Below, piece after piece: positions 17,688 to 26,974 of a stretch of 64,000 bases of DNA. This DNA comes from Clostridium estertheticum (GTDB taxonomy: Bacteria; Bacillota; Clostridia; Clostridiales; Clostridiaceae), in contig NZ_JAAMNH020000001.1 of NCBI RefSeq assembly GCF_011065935.2, positions 641,001-705,000 on the forward strand, read 5' to 3'. A model generated the notes under the pieces. That model had not been told where the DNA came from, ran no database searches, and saw only the letters and a list, made by a program, of their open reading frames with translations. The translations under genes were made by a program, and so were the position numbers. Position 1 is the stretch's first letter; the number at the start of each line of letters is the position of its first letter.

Positions 17688-17735
17688 AATATCCACAACT
17701 AAGACTGATTAAAGGTTTTGCTGTGGATATTTTTT
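17688..17735 (+). terminator. Terminator after hydF
   Basis: Stem AATATCCACA / TGTGGATATT, 24-base loop, T6 tail. The stem resembles but does not match a DnaA box. Confidence 0.75.
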
Positions 17736-17841
17736 ATTATTTTTATAAATTTATATAAAAAACATTCCCCCTATTGATACAATTGAAAAAATAATTATAT
17801 AAATAAAATCTTCTTTCATATTTAAATCTACCTTTATAATT

Positions 17842-18609
17842 ATGAACACCTCATCTATACATTCTTTAGAAAAATGGATAAATTATGCTAAATGTATGGT
17901 TATGGGAAACAGTATAAGAAAAAGTGCTGAAATCATAGAAGTTTGTGTTAAAACCTCATTTTATATGAGACATAAAATACTTGATTGTATAGGAACATTT
18001 ATGGATACAGGAGATGTTGATGGCATTGTAGAAATGGATGAAACCTTTCTTGCCGAGTCGTTCAAAGGAAATCATATTAAAAGTGGCTTTATAATGCCGA
18101 GACGTGCTCGAAAAAGAGGTAAAGAAATTAGAACACGTGGTATAAGTAATGAGCAGATATGTGTAGCCACAGCAATAGATAGAAATAACAATATTATCCT
18201 TGAAATGATATGTAAGGGCAGAGTGGGTTATAGAGACCTCGAAAGGCTTTACGGTGGTCATATAGACAATGAGGCTATTATTTGTACAGATAGTCACAAA
18301 AGTTATATTCGATTTGGTAGAGACCTTAATTTAGACCATAAACGTATTATGAGAGACCATCATAAGAATGGCATTTATCATATTAATCATGTTAATAATT
18401 TACATAGCCAGTTCAAAAAATGGATGGTAAGATTTAATGGAGTATCGACTAAATTTTTGGCTAATTATCTACATTGGTTCAAGTGGCTACAATGTTTCAA
18501 AGATGATAAAGACATAATTAAAAGCAAAAATATTATAGTTCATAGTACCACAAACTTTGTAGATACCAGAATTGCTACTTACAAAGGTAGAGAACCAATT
18601 TTTAGATGA
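17842..18609 (+). pseudogene. IS1595-family (ISXO2-like) transposase, 5' truncated
   Basis: 255 aa remain. The DDE-type core is visible: VEMDETFLAESFKG (first Asp), ICTDSHKSY (second Asp) and NLHSQFKKW (region of the last acidic/Asn position). The N-terminal zinc ribbon of full IS1595 transposases (usually 300 or more aa) is missing; translation upstream in frame gives only a short stretch (FKSTFII) before MNTSSIHSLEKW. Terminal inverted repeats were not identified. It probably marks the left edge of an accessory region inserted after hydF. Confidence 0.75.
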
Positions 18610-18722
18610 TTTAATCCGTTATACTTGAAATTTATGTTATTTTTAGTGTATAAATAAACTATAATTTAGTAAACACTTGTAGAAAATGGCGATGTAAATT
18701 ATTTTGGGGGAGGTATAGGATT

Positions 18723-19199
18723 TTGAGTAATAAAAAGAATTGCTTATTAATTTCACTATTAATTTTAGTTTTTGTGTTTACATCTTGTTCCAGTGGTCCA
18801 AAGTTTATTACAAATCAAGGCGAATTATCCCAACCAAAGTCTGATACTATGGCAGTTGAATATACTATTAAATCAAGTAAAGGTTTTTTTGTTTCCCTTG
18901 GTTTTAAATTAACAGAGGGTAAAGTTGATTGGGAAATTATTAATCCGAAAAATGAAACTGTTTTTAAAGGTTATATGCTTTATGAGAATGGAAAGGTATA
19001 TAGAAATGGAAATTTAAATGAAAAAGAAGAAGTACAAAGTGAAGTAGATGATAAAGGGAATAAAACGGATATTCGCAAGGTTGGTTATCTTCAATTTGAC
19101 CCAGGTAACATACCTGGTAAATACACCCTTAAATTAAGACCTGTAAATGCAGAAGGAAGTTATGAAGTGATATGGAGTGACAAATTACTACGAAAATGA
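18723..19199 (+). CDS. Small lipoprotein of unknown function
   Basis: 158 aa. A lipoprotein signal (KKNCLLISLLILVFVFTSC, lipobox FTSC) anchors it outside the membrane. The rest is a single predicted beta-rich domain with VEYTIKSSKGFFVSLGFKLTEGKVDWEIINPKNETVFKG and PGKYTLKLRPVNAEGSYEVIW, resembling a small beta-sandwich. Start is TTG at 18723, chosen because GGGGGAGGT lies 8 bases upstream and no ATG fits. No family was recognised with confidence. Confidence 0.75.
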   Translation: MSNKKNCLLISLLILVFVFTSCSSGPKFITNQGELSQPKSDTMAVEYTIKSSKGFFVSLGFKLTEGKVDWEIINPKNETVFKGYMLYENGKVYRNGNLNEKEEVQSEVDDKGNKTDIRKVGYLQFDPGNIPGKYTLKLRPVNAEGSYEVIWSDKLLRK

Positions 19200-19535
19200 T
19201 ACATGGATAATGGTTGTCATAACTTCATAATATTCTTATATAGTTCATCAATCATAAATTTACGATACTTTAATAATTAGGGAAAAGTTTATGGGCTTGT
19301 TTTTACGACAAGCCCATTTTATATTCTTTTATCCTCAATATTGTCTAACATAGCCTAATATTAAGATAAAAGTAACCGTTGCAATGGTTCTTGGTAGTGT
19401 GGAAGAATCTTTTACAATTGAAAATATAATTTACTTCAGTTATAATATTAAAAGGTATATCTGGAGAGCATAGCAAACTTGCTTCGAACAATAGCATTAT
19501 ATAACGAAACAATTTTAAGGAGGTAATTTAGGAAA
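19200..19535. other. Non-coding gap with one terminator
   Basis: Apart from the terminator at 19291 and the AAGGAGG site of the next gene, no gene or known element was recognised. Confidence 0.4.
19291..19321 (+). terminator. Terminator after the lipoprotein gene
   Basis: ATGGGCTTGT / ACAAGCCCAT stem, 7-base loop, T4 tail. Confidence 0.8.
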
Positions 19536-19877
19536 TTGGTATATTTCGTTTTTTGTAGTTTATTTATATTATTAGGTGTAACCGCTATATGGCTTGGCAA
19601 GTATTTATCAGTAGAAAGAATATTGCGTAAGCAAGCGAGCTTTAATATAATTGATGAAAAGAATTATATTAAGTATTGTAGAATATTACTTTATGTTTTA
19701 GGGTTATTTCTTATATTACTTAGTATTGCATTGTTCTTTCTACATACACGGTCTCTAGCTACTATTCTTTTTTTCTGTATTTTTGCAATAATAACAATAT
19801 TATTAATTACGGTAATTTTCTCATTGAAATTGCGAAAATATACCGAGTCTACAAATCAGCTTAATAATAAAAAATAA
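19536..19877 (+). CDS. Small three-helix membrane protein (DUF3784-like)
   Basis: 113 aa with three hydrophobic stretches: VYFVFCSLFILLGVTAIWLG at the N-terminus, a middle segment (about residues 50-70) and a third (about 77-98). The spacing and N-terminal pattern resemble DUF3784 proteins of Firmicutes, function unknown. Start TTG at 19536 follows AAGGAGG by 12 bases, a little long. A terminator follows. Confidence 0.6.
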   Translation: MVYFVFCSLFILLGVTAIWLGKYLSVERILRKQASFNIIDEKNYIKYCRILLYVLGLFLILLSIALFFLHTRSLATILFFCIFAIITILLITVIFSLKLRKYTESTNQLNNKK

Positions 19878-19950
19878 CCATGAATTTGTTTTATAAACAA
19901 ATTATGATATTACTCTTCTTTTATTTAGTGCGAATTATACAAATAAAAAT

Positions 19951-19984
19951 CTCTATATTAAAGAAAATAATATAGAGGTTTTTT
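19951..19984 (+). terminator. Terminator after the small membrane protein gene
   Basis: CTCTATATTA / TAATATAGAG stem, 7-base loop, T6 tail. The remaining bases up to 20216 hold nothing recognisable. Confidence 0.7.
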
Positions 19985-20216
19985 GAGTTATTTTATAAGT
20001 GATTATAGGTGCTAAAACGAGTATTATTTTCTAATTTGCACCTCTGAACGGAACGGGTTGGTTAAATAGGATACTTCTTTCTATTTTATTTAAGTAAAAA
20101 TAGAATTAATGTAATTAGCACTCGTCTGCCACCGTTTTTAGCGGTTTAGTTCTATTCATATATTGTGTCGCAACTGTAATTCAATGCGACAAAAACATAT
20201 TTTTGGAGGCGAAGTA

Positions 20217-20777
20217 ATGACAAAATCAGAAATTAAAGAAATTGTTAATCGTAGTATTGAGCAACGAAATCTTTGCAGAGTGTTTTTTCGATATGATGTT
20301 AATTATAGATATTATTTTCCTCTAATTTCAAATGATAAGTTGTTTTTAGGTGCAGAGGAAGATGATTTCATACTCGATGGGTATTCAATTCGTCGGTATG
20401 TGGATGTAACAAAAGTTCAGATTAAAGAAGACAAATGTGTTGAAATTCTTAAAAGTGAGGGAATCATTGAAAGCATAAAAACACCAAATATAGATATTTC
20501 AAATTGGGAAACAGTTTTTGCCACTTTGAAAAAAATGAACAAGAATATTATTGTAGAATGTGAAAGTTTATTTGAAGATGAATGTGAATTTGTGATTGGA
20601 AGAATAGATAGTGTATTTAAGAAATTTGCTTATGTTTGTCATTTTGATGCAGATGGCATCTGGCAAGAGGAACCGTTTAAAATTCCATATACAGGAATCA
20701 CAAGTGTTACTTTTGGAACACGATATGTTGAAACTTTTTCAAAGTATCTTAATGAATTACAAATAAAATCTATATAG
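20217..20777 (+). CDS. Uncharacterised protein with two similar beta-rich halves
   Basis: 186 aa from ATG at 20217, chosen over an upstream TTG because GGAGGC lies 6 bases before it. No family was recognised. Each half seems to end in a related pattern, FILDGYSIRRYVDVTKVQI (about 55-72) and WQEEPFKIPYTGITSVTFGTRYVETFSKYL (about 150-179), suggesting two small barrel-like modules. It has no signal peptide or membrane segment, so it is cytoplasmic. It ends directly before a MITE-like repeat in an accessory region. Confidence 0.65.
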   Translation: MTKSEIKEIVNRSIEQRNLCRVFFRYDVNYRYYFPLISNDKLFLGAEEDDFILDGYSIRRYVDVTKVQIKEDKCVEILKSEGIIESIKTPNIDISNWETVFATLKKMNKNIIVECESLFEDECEFVIGRIDSVFKKFAYVCHFDADGIWQEEPFKIPYTGITSVTFGTRYVETFSKYLNELQIKSI

Positions 20778-21053
20778 GGTAGTTTTACCTATCCCGCCAA
20801 AAAGGTATATTAGGAGCAAAATATATTATTAATGTGGATTTTGGGTGTTTTGAAAGTTACACAATGTACTTGTGTAACTTTCACTTTCTTTATTTAGCAA
20901 TGATTTTGAATATTTTATATGAAAAGCATAAATTGGATGTTACTTAATACTAATAATTGATATTATTATGTAACATAATTTCTACTTTGCTCCTAACTCA
21001 TAACCTCCAATATGCTAATATACCTTTTTGTCGGGCAAGTTGAAAACACCCAT
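20778..21053. repeat. MITE-like element with terminal inverted repeats
   Basis: CCCGCCAAAAAGGTATATTAG at 20793-20813 is repeated inverted at 21015-21035 with 20 of 21 bases matching. Weaker complementarity extends outward to GGGT near 20778 and ACCC near 21051, and TAGGAGCAAA is also repeated inside both arms. The core holds a perfect 13-bp hairpin (20852-20864 with 20870-20882). There is no coding capacity. The size of about 250 bases and long inverted ends fit a miniature transposable element. Bases 21054-21237 hold an 8-codon ORF (21197-21223) with a fair ribosome site and nothing else recognised. Confidence 0.6.
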
Positions 21054-21237
21054 ATAATAAAAAATATCCGACTTCTTATTAACTTGCAATATTCTTAAAG
21101 TGTGCCACAATAGTATAATTAGACGGAGCAAAGATTATTATTCATATTTTATTAGTAAATACCATTATAAAAGATATATTTATATGGAAGGGAGATATGA
21201 AACCAAAATTAAAACAACAATAGGGGAATAACATAAT

Positions 21238-21627
21238 ATGAAAAAAAATAGTTTATTTAAACTAACAAACATCGTATATGCTTTATTTATAGTAAGTACA
21301 ATAATTACGATATTTATTGTATATAAGAATATTGATAATTATTTGTCTTTTAAATTTGTAATAGGATATGCAATTTTTCTTTTACTTTATTCAGGTTACT
21401 TAACCTTTGTAACAATTAAAAATATGAGAACATTAAAATGGTTGGATATAAGAAAAAGATTGTTTAAATCTATCGTTTCTTTTGTTTTGTTTTATTCTTT
21501 AAATTTTATCCTTAATTATGTATTTAAACATAAAATAGATTTCATAAGTGGAGTGGGTTCTTCCTTAGGACTGTCTGTAGGGACATACTTTTATGACTTA
21601 GCGTTCTTAAAAAACAAGATAGATTAA
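21238..21627 (+). CDS. Small four-helix membrane protein, unknown
   Basis: 129 aa with four hydrophobic segments (about residues 8-28, 37-57, 77-96, 104-121) and basic loops. No family was recognised. ATG at 21238 follows a weak AGGGGAA site; an 8-codon ORF with a better ribosome site at 21197 ends just before it and could couple translation. It lies among other small envelope proteins of the accessory stretch. Confidence 0.6.
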   Translation: MKKNSLFKLTNIVYALFIVSTIITIFIVYKNIDNYLSFKFVIGYAIFLLLYSGYLTFVTIKNMRTLKWLDIRKRLFKSIVSFVLFYSLNFILNYVFKHKIDFISGVGSSLGLSVGTYFYDLAFLKNKID

Positions 21628-21787
21628 AATAATTTATAGTAATAGAGATTACAAAGTGTTTTATAATAATTATAAGTTACGGATTAAGTAGTTGAAAGTT
21701 AGTTCGCAGTTTTCTTAAGTGACGACATAGTAATTTATGACGGTGCTTAGGTTATATGAAGAATGAACAGTGAAAAAGGAGATAATT

Positions 21788-21841
21788 ATGAATTGGTATA
21801 GGGTGCTAAAAAACATTTTCATAGCTGGGGGAATTAGATGA
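21788..21841 (+). CDS. 17-residue hydrophobic peptide overlapping the DUF3888 gene
   Basis: MNWYRVLKNIFIAGGIR follows a good AAAAAGGAGAT site and its TGA overlaps the ATG of the next gene (ATGA), the usual arrangement for translational coupling. It may be a true small membrane peptide, a leader, or the remnant of a longer partner. Coding status is uncertain. Confidence 0.35.
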   Translation: MNWYRVLKNIFIAGGIR

Positions 21842-22206
21842 AGCGGATTTTACTAGTTATTTTGTTAGTTATAGGTTTAGTTGTTGGCAGTAATAATAAT
21901 GATGTAAAGGCAAGTGTTTTAAACAATGGAGCTAGTGGTTTTAAAACAAATAAGGCGGTCCTAACTGGTCCTAATTGCCAAGATTTAATTAATTTCGACC
22001 TATATCCCAAAGATCAAGTTATGGGATGGTTAATTATAAATTTTTTATCACCGTATATACAAAAACCACTATACAGTTATTATGGAGGATTTGTGCCATA
22101 TGAGTTAGATACATTTACCTCCCAGGTATTAGAGGTTAACTATTCAAAAGAATCTTCATGTTTCATTGTTAAACTTCAAATAGTGCCTTTTCTTGGGGCA
22201 CATTAA
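21838..22206 (+). pseudogene. Secreted DUF3888-type protein, probably C-terminally truncated
   Basis: 122 aa with a signal peptide (residues 1-25). The segment FLSPYIQKPLYSYYGGFVPYELDTF and the end VKLQIVPFLGAH match DUF3888, a family of short exported Firmicutes proteins of unknown role. In family members the GAH motif is followed by about 20 more residues (pattern GAHNPP.G.D.ITF); here a stop comes directly after GAH, and the convergent transporter gene ends 16 bases later. That suggests a deletion junction. It may still be secreted. Confidence 0.6.
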
Positions 22207-22221
22207 AACATTAAAACATTA

Positions 22222-23856
22222 TCATATTTCAATAACTCTATTAAGAAAATCCATACCTTCTATGACGTGAGAAACAACAATTAATGTTCCCTCAAAATCC
22301 TTGTCCCTTAAAATACCTAGAATTAAGTCTCTTGTTTCAGCATCTACATTTGAAATTGGTTCATCTAAAATTATTACATCTTTATTAGAAAGAATAACTC
22401 TTATGAAGGCTATAACCTGTGCTTGTCCACCTGAAATTCCAGAATTGTTTTGAGTTATTTCAGTGGCCAAACCTTTAGGTAATCTATTAATATATTCCTG
22501 AAGTCCTAATTTTTTTATAAGTTCTTCCACATCTTTAAGTTTCTTTTTAGTTTGTCCATACAATATATTAGCTAAAACAGTTCCCTTAAATAGAAATATA
22601 CTCTGAGAAACAATCCCTATTCTTTCCCTTAGATTTTTGGTGTTAATCATAGACAGATCTATATTGTTGCATAATATTCTACCCTCTACTGGATTATACA
22701 AGCCTATCAGTAATTTTATAATTGTAGATTTACCCGAACCATTTTCCCCTTTAATAAGAACTTTTTCGCCTTTAATTATTTCAAAATTTATATTATTCAG
22801 CACATTTTTTGTATTGTTTTTATATTTAAAATCTACATTTTCAAGTTTAATACTCTTAATTTCTTGATTTAAGTTTTGGTCTTTACCACTATTTTCATCA
22901 TCCATATCTAAAAGTTCGTAAACCCTCTCAATACTGAGACATACTGGCTTTATCATAGTTCCCATAGTACCTATTCCTTGAATGCTACTAAAAACCTTAG
23001 TTATATATAAAGAAAAAGATGTGTATAGTCCTACTGTAAATTCTCCCTTTAAAATCAAAATTCCTGCAATAAGTAATACCAAAAGAGATCCAAAATTATT
23101 AATAAACGTTATATTCCCCATGAATATAATCATAGATTTGCTTTGCTTTAAGCTGCTCTTTACAAACTTAGATAGTTTATCATTAAACTTTTTAAGATGA
23201 TTACTTTTTCCATTAAGTATCTTTATGTCCTCAATTCCATTGATTATTTCAAAACATTCCCCATTTAGAGTTGCATTATATTCTAGCATTTCTCTTGTAT
23301 TCTTCATGAAACTCCCCATGGACATCTTAGAAGAAAAGAAAAATAATGGTGTCAAAATGAGGATTACTATAGATAGTTTATAATTTATAGCAAACATTGT
23401 CACCAATGCAAGTACAGCATCGGTTAGGCTTAAAACTATACCAACATAAGATGGTGAAAATATACTACCAACAGTACTACATTCTGCTATTCGACTCTGC
23501 ACATATCCTTTCTCAGTATTTGCAAGATAACTCATAGGTAGTTCCATAACTTTATCCATTACAGTACATCTAAGCTCATTAACCACTAAATTGTTAATCT
23601 TTACAAACATGTAGTTTGAAAAGATTGAAAGAAAATAACGCAAAACATATAATACAGCTATTATACCAATATAATTATAGAGCTGATTATATCCCTTTTT
23701 CGCTATGAGCACCTTATCCATAATAGTTCCTATTATATATGGAATTGGAGTAGCAATAATTGAACCTACTAACATGCCTATAATTCCTGCCATAAAAATC
23801 AACTTATGTTTTTTTATAAACGGTGTTAACTTTAATAAACTACTTATTTTGCCCAT
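22222..23856 (-). CDS. ABC exporter, fused permease and ATPase
   Basis: 544 aa from ATG at 23856, preferred to a TTG at 23886 because AAAGGAGA lies between them. The N-terminal 300 residues carry six membrane helices of the type I exporter fold; the ATPase has Walker A GENGSGKST, Q-loop VSQSIFLFKG, signature SGGQAQV and Walker B VIILDEP, with a final H-loop SHV. It would pump a drug, lipid or peptide out using ATP. The signature motif is variant (usually LSGGQ, here ISGGQ). The substrate is unknown, and no precursor peptide gene was recognised beside it. Confidence 0.85.
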   Translation of the reverse strand: MGKISSLLKLTPFIKKHKLIFMAGIIGMLVGSIIATPIPYIIGTIMDKVLIAKKGYNQLYNYIGIIAVLYVLRYFLSIFSNYMFVKINNLVVNELRCTVMDKVMELPMSYLANTEKGYVQSRIAECSTVGSIFSPSYVGIVLSLTDAVLALVTMFAINYKLSIVILILTPLFFFSSKMSMGSFMKNTREMLEYNATLNGECFEIINGIEDIKILNGKSNHLKKFNDKLSKFVKSSLKQSKSMIIFMGNITFINNFGSLLVLLIAGILILKGEFTVGLYTSFSLYITKVFSSIQGIGTMGTMIKPVCLSIERVYELLDMDDENSGKDQNLNQEIKSIKLENVDFKYKNNTKNVLNNINFEIIKGEKVLIKGENGSGKSTIIKLLIGLYNPVEGRILCNNIDLSMINTKNLRERIGIVSQSIFLFKGTVLANILYGQTKKKLKDVEELIKKLGLQEYINRLPKGLATEITQNNSGISGGQAQVIAFIRVILSNKDVIILDEPISNVDAETRDLILGILRDKDFEGTLIVVSHVIEGMDFLNRVIEI

Positions 23857-24053
23857 AATATCTCCTTTAAATAACAATAAGATCAAATTAATCTTTTTCT
23901 GAACTGAAACTAATTTACATTATATACATATTGAATTATACAGAATAACCACATATATTTCAAATATTGAAAAATAATTACTCAACTTTTACAGATAGAT
24001 TATAATGTTGACAATTCAACTCATTTTGCAATGACTCAATCCTATTATTGATA

Positions 24054-24115
24054 TTTTGAATGTAACACAATAGTAATTGTGTTACATTCAAAAAAAGGTG
24101 TCATGATGAACACCT
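24054..24115 (-). terminator. Hairpin pair downstream of the 24526 gene
   Basis: A perfect 18-bp stem (24054-24071 with 24076-24093) and a shorter AGGTGT/ACACCT stem (24096-24115) lie between the transporter and its upstream neighbour. On the minus strand the short stem is followed by a T7 run, as expected for a terminator of the gene ending at 24206. The rest of 23857-24205 is AT-rich and empty. Confidence 0.65.
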
Positions 24116-24205
24116 CTTTTGAATGCATTATAGTTAATTATTCGGAATTTTTTTAGACATAATTTCAAATTATTATAACGTAATATATATAGTGATTAAA
24201 TCACC

Positions 24206-24526
24206 TTAATCTTTAGGTACTATTATATATTTGCTAGCAAATATTAAAGTTAGAAAAATTAAACAGGCAGAAAATGTATTTTCACTTGTTATACTTGAAG
24301 TTTTTAGTATTTCTAGTGAAACTAACCCATTTAATACAAAGAATATAATGAACAGCCCATATGAAGCAATACAAATATAATTCCCAAATAATATTCTTGT
24401 ATATTTCGAGTTATCAGGTTTAATAATCTTTCTTACATTAATAGTATCTCCTATCTGTCTTATAAAGGCATATACAAATGAAATTAAAAACAAAGTTAAA
24501 ATTAAATATCCAACTATATCATTCAA
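24206..24526 (-). CDS. Small membrane protein, unknown
   Basis: About 106 aa if translation begins at TTG 24526, downstream of AAGGGAGG at 24538-24545; an upstream TTG at 24565 has no ribosome site. Three hydrophobic segments are visible (VGYLILTLFLISFVYAF, ICIASYGLFIIFFVLNGLV, ACLIFLTLIFASKYIIV). No family was recognised. It is transcribed towards the ABC exporter with a terminator between them. Confidence 0.5.
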   Translation of the reverse strand: MNDIVGYLILTLFLISFVYAFIRQIGDTINVRKIIKPDNSKYTRILFGNYICIASYGLFIIFFVLNGLVSLEILKTSSITSENTFSACLIFLTLIFASKYIIVPKD

Positions 24527-24720
24527 TATTAATTCGACCTCCCTTAAAAATTTATTACTGCACAATAATTTATTATTATGTCATTATTAAATTATACAAC
24601 ATAATAATATTATTACATAGAAGGTTACGACGCTGTTGGTGTTACCCTAATTAAGAAGGGTTTTAATAAAAATATGTGTGTAATTTTTAGGTGGTATGCC
24701 CATATATATTAATCTAATAT

Positions 24721-24777
24721 ATTAATATAAACCTATAAAAATATTGGTAATCAATATTTTTATAGGTTTATATTAAT
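24721..24777. terminator. Perfect 26-bp hairpin, probably terminator of the secreted protein gene
   Basis: Bases 24721-24746 pair exactly with 24752-24777 around a GTAAT loop, just past the restored stop (24784) of the minus-strand secreted protein. The stem is AT-rich with T runs inside, so it can act as a terminator for that gene. Confidence 0.55.
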
Positions 24778-24783
24778 AATAAT

Positions 24784-25607
24784 TTAACCAGCTAACTCTC
24801 CAATGATTCTATAGCTAATATATACTTTTGATGGATTTTCTTTCGAATCTAATCGAAAATAGGCAGTTATGGAATCTTCGTGTGAATATATTGCGATTCC
24901 ACCACTTCCCATGTAGTTTACTGTATAATTTGCATAGGATACAGCTCTATCGCCTACATTTAATGCTGACTGAACACTTATACCAGTTGATCTATTTATA
25001 AGTACAGGGAAGACGCTTGATGTACCTGATTAGTGGTTTCAATTGTTATGCCAGTACCACTTACTCTAAAATCTGTATTTAACACTTCTTTCCCATCAGG
25101 ATACAATACATACTCTAATATTTCAGTTACAGTATTTGTATAATAACCATAAAGGCTATACGTACTTTCTCCTGTAACCGTACCCATTGTTGACATTTGA
25201 GATTCAGGTATTTTTTCTACAACCTTATCTTTTATGACAATAAAACTTCCATCATCCATAACAACTATTTTTTTTGATTCTACTCCTAATTTAGTTGTAT
25301 CAATCTCAGAATTGTTAGTCAAGAGGCTTAATTTTTCATTTATCTTTTCTGTATCAAACTTATCAAAAGAATTTGTATATTCTTTTATTAAATTAGGGTT
25401 TCCTTTAAACAATTCACGATATTTTTTAACAAGACTTAGATCATCAATCTTATTCTCTTCATCATTCTGTACAAGTTTTAGCAGTTGAGTATTTAACGTT
25501 TTTAGCTCTTGTAAGTTTAATTTATCATTCTGTTTAGCCGAGACAGATTGTCCTAACGAGCTGAATACTAAAAGAGAAGTTAATACTAATGCTGCAATTT
25601 TTCTCAT
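24784..25607 (-). pseudogene. Secreted protein interrupted by one frameshift
   Basis: The ORF from ATG 25607 encodes 203 aa with a signal peptide (MRKIAALVLTSLLVFSSLGQSVSA), a helical charged region and a beta-rich part, then stops at 24996. A neighbouring frame opens at the same place and continues for about 75 codons to TAA at 24784-24786, reading on as SVFPVLINRSTGISVQSALNVGDRAVSYANYTVNY. A one-base loss near 25005-25035 would join them into about 274 aa. The gene is therefore either broken or affected by a sequence error. No family was recognised. It has a strong GGAGG site. Confidence 0.7.
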
Positions 25608-25764
25608 TTTTAAAACCTCCTAAAATTTTGTGTTTTCAGTTTTATTATTAAATCTAATTGTAAAATATGATAGATAATTTTTATATAAATACAAACTTAT
25701 CTCCGGAAACAGGAAATATTTTATAAAAACTACTATTTTCAAATTTAACGTGTTTTAAATATAG

Positions 25765-25833
25765 CAAGAGGGTAAAGTTGTTGATCAGATGGCAGCCTAT
25801 ACCTCTTGTGTTTTCCCGGAGGTATCGGAATGA
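25765..25833 (+). pseudogene. C-terminal tail of a lost gene coupled to the recombinase
   Basis: The frame from 25765 to TGA at 25831-25833 reads QEGKVVDQMAAYTSCVFPEVSE and its stop overlaps the recombinase ATG (ATGA). Immediately upstream the frame is closed by TAG at the left direct repeat. It looks like the tail of a partner gene, perhaps another recombinase of a multi-recombinase transposon, removed at the repeat. Confidence 0.4.
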
Positions 25834-26843
25834 AAACAACCTTATTTATACAGCAGCTGGGAAAATATTTCGAAATATATCTCCCAAAGACGGGTGGATA
25901 TAGCCAAAACACCATATCTTCGTACAAAGATGCATTTCGTCTCCTGTTTAAATTCATGGATGAAATAAAAGGGATACGCCATTATCTGATTGACTATAAA
26001 CATTTTACTGTAGAACTCATGGAAGAGTTTATTCTTTGGCTCGAAGAGGAGCGTAATTACAGCGCATCATCGAGAAACCAGCGGCATGCTTCGATATCCG
26101 CTTACTTCAAATATGCATCTAGGCGTGAAATGGATGCACTTTCTGCTTTCAATCGCATCAGCGCTGTGCCGTCTAAGAAAACACCAAGTGTTGCCTTTCC
26201 CTACTTTACAGTTAAAGAAATTGGCATTCTCCTTAAGGTGCCAGACGTATCAAACCGGCTAGGAAGAAGAGATCAGGCTTTGTTATGCTTGCTCTATGAT
26301 AGTGCTTCCAGGGCTCAGGAGCTTTGTGGCGTTACTGTCGTCGATGTTAGGTTTGGTCGCCCAACCCGAATAAAGCTGCATGGCAAGGGGAGAAAAACAC
26401 GAGAAATCCCGTTGACAGACGAATGCTCCAAGCTGATAAAGCAATATATAAAATCTCAAAAGCTTGATAATGAAGATTCTCACGCTCATCCGCTATTTAG
26501 CAGCCAAACCCATGAAAAAATGACTACATCATGCATCCGCAATATTGTTGAAAAATATGTGGGGTTGGCAAGGATAAAATGTCCAGAAATGTTTAGGGAA
26601 GCGAATTACTCGCCGCACAGTTTTCGGCATAGTAAAAGTGTTCATATGGTTGAAGCCGGTATCCAGATCATATACATTCGAGACTTCCTCGGTCACACTA
26701 CGATCCAGTCTACTGAGCGTTATGCAAAGGTTAGCCAGATGGCGATAACAAAGGCTCTTACAGAACGGAAAATTCCAAACGTGATCCCTGTAAATGAATC
26801 AGACGAAACAGTAAAGAAATCATTTCCAGGATTTCTAGAATAA
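25830..26843 (+). CDS. Tyrosine recombinase / site-specific integrase
   Basis: 337 aa from ATG 25830 (CGGAGGT 6 bases upstream). An N-terminal SAM-like core-binding domain (about 10-95) precedes the catalytic domain with the first Arg in SASRAQELCGV, HxxR in SPHSFRHSKS (about 275), and the His and nucleophile Tyr in LGHTTIQSTERYAKV (about 295-309). All key residues are present, so it may be active. It cuts and rejoins DNA through a phosphotyrosine link. The sequence resembles recombinases from multi-recombinase transposons more than phage integrases; that is a soft judgement. Confidence 0.88.
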   Translation: MKTTLFIQQLGKYFEIYLPKTGGYSQNTISSYKDAFRLLFKFMDEIKGIRHYLIDYKHFTVELMEEFILWLEEERNYSASSRNQRHASISAYFKYASRREMDALSAFNRISAVPSKKTPSVAFPYFTVKEIGILLKVPDVSNRLGRRDQALLCLLYDSASRAQELCGVTVVDVRFGRPTRIKLHGKGRKTREIPLTDECSKLIKQYIKSQKLDNEDSHAHPLFSSQTHEKMTTSCIRNIVEKYVGLARIKCPEMFREANYSPHSFRHSKSVHMVEAGIQIIYIRDFLGHTTIQSTERYAKVSQMAITKALTERKIPNVIPVNESDETVKKSFPGFLE

Positions 26844-26867
26844 ATTTCCCATTACAAATTCAAAAAA

Positions 26868-26950
26868 TTATGTGAGGTAATTTCAGTATTTCACTTGGTA
26901 ATTCAAGGCTTTCATCGCCTTTATACTCAATTTTGAATTACCTCACATAA
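26868..26950. repeat. Inverted repeat after the recombinase
   Basis: TTATGTGAGGTAATT at 26868-26882 pairs with 26936-26950 around a 53-base loop. The right arm also takes part in an alternative small hairpin, TCACATAA/TTATGTGA at about 26943-26964. It could be a terminus of the mobile unit or a terminator. Confidence 0.45.
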
Positions 26951-26974
26951 CTTACATTATGTGACTTGCTAGAT

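Noticed and set aside
17688..17731. TATCCACA/TGTGGATA near the end of hydF as further DnaA boxes
   Set aside because: They are the two arms of the terminator stem and each misses one base of the consensus.
22637..22867. Open frames opposite large genes such as the exporter, hydB and thl
   Set aside because: They are antisense shadows without ribosome sites or recognisable products.
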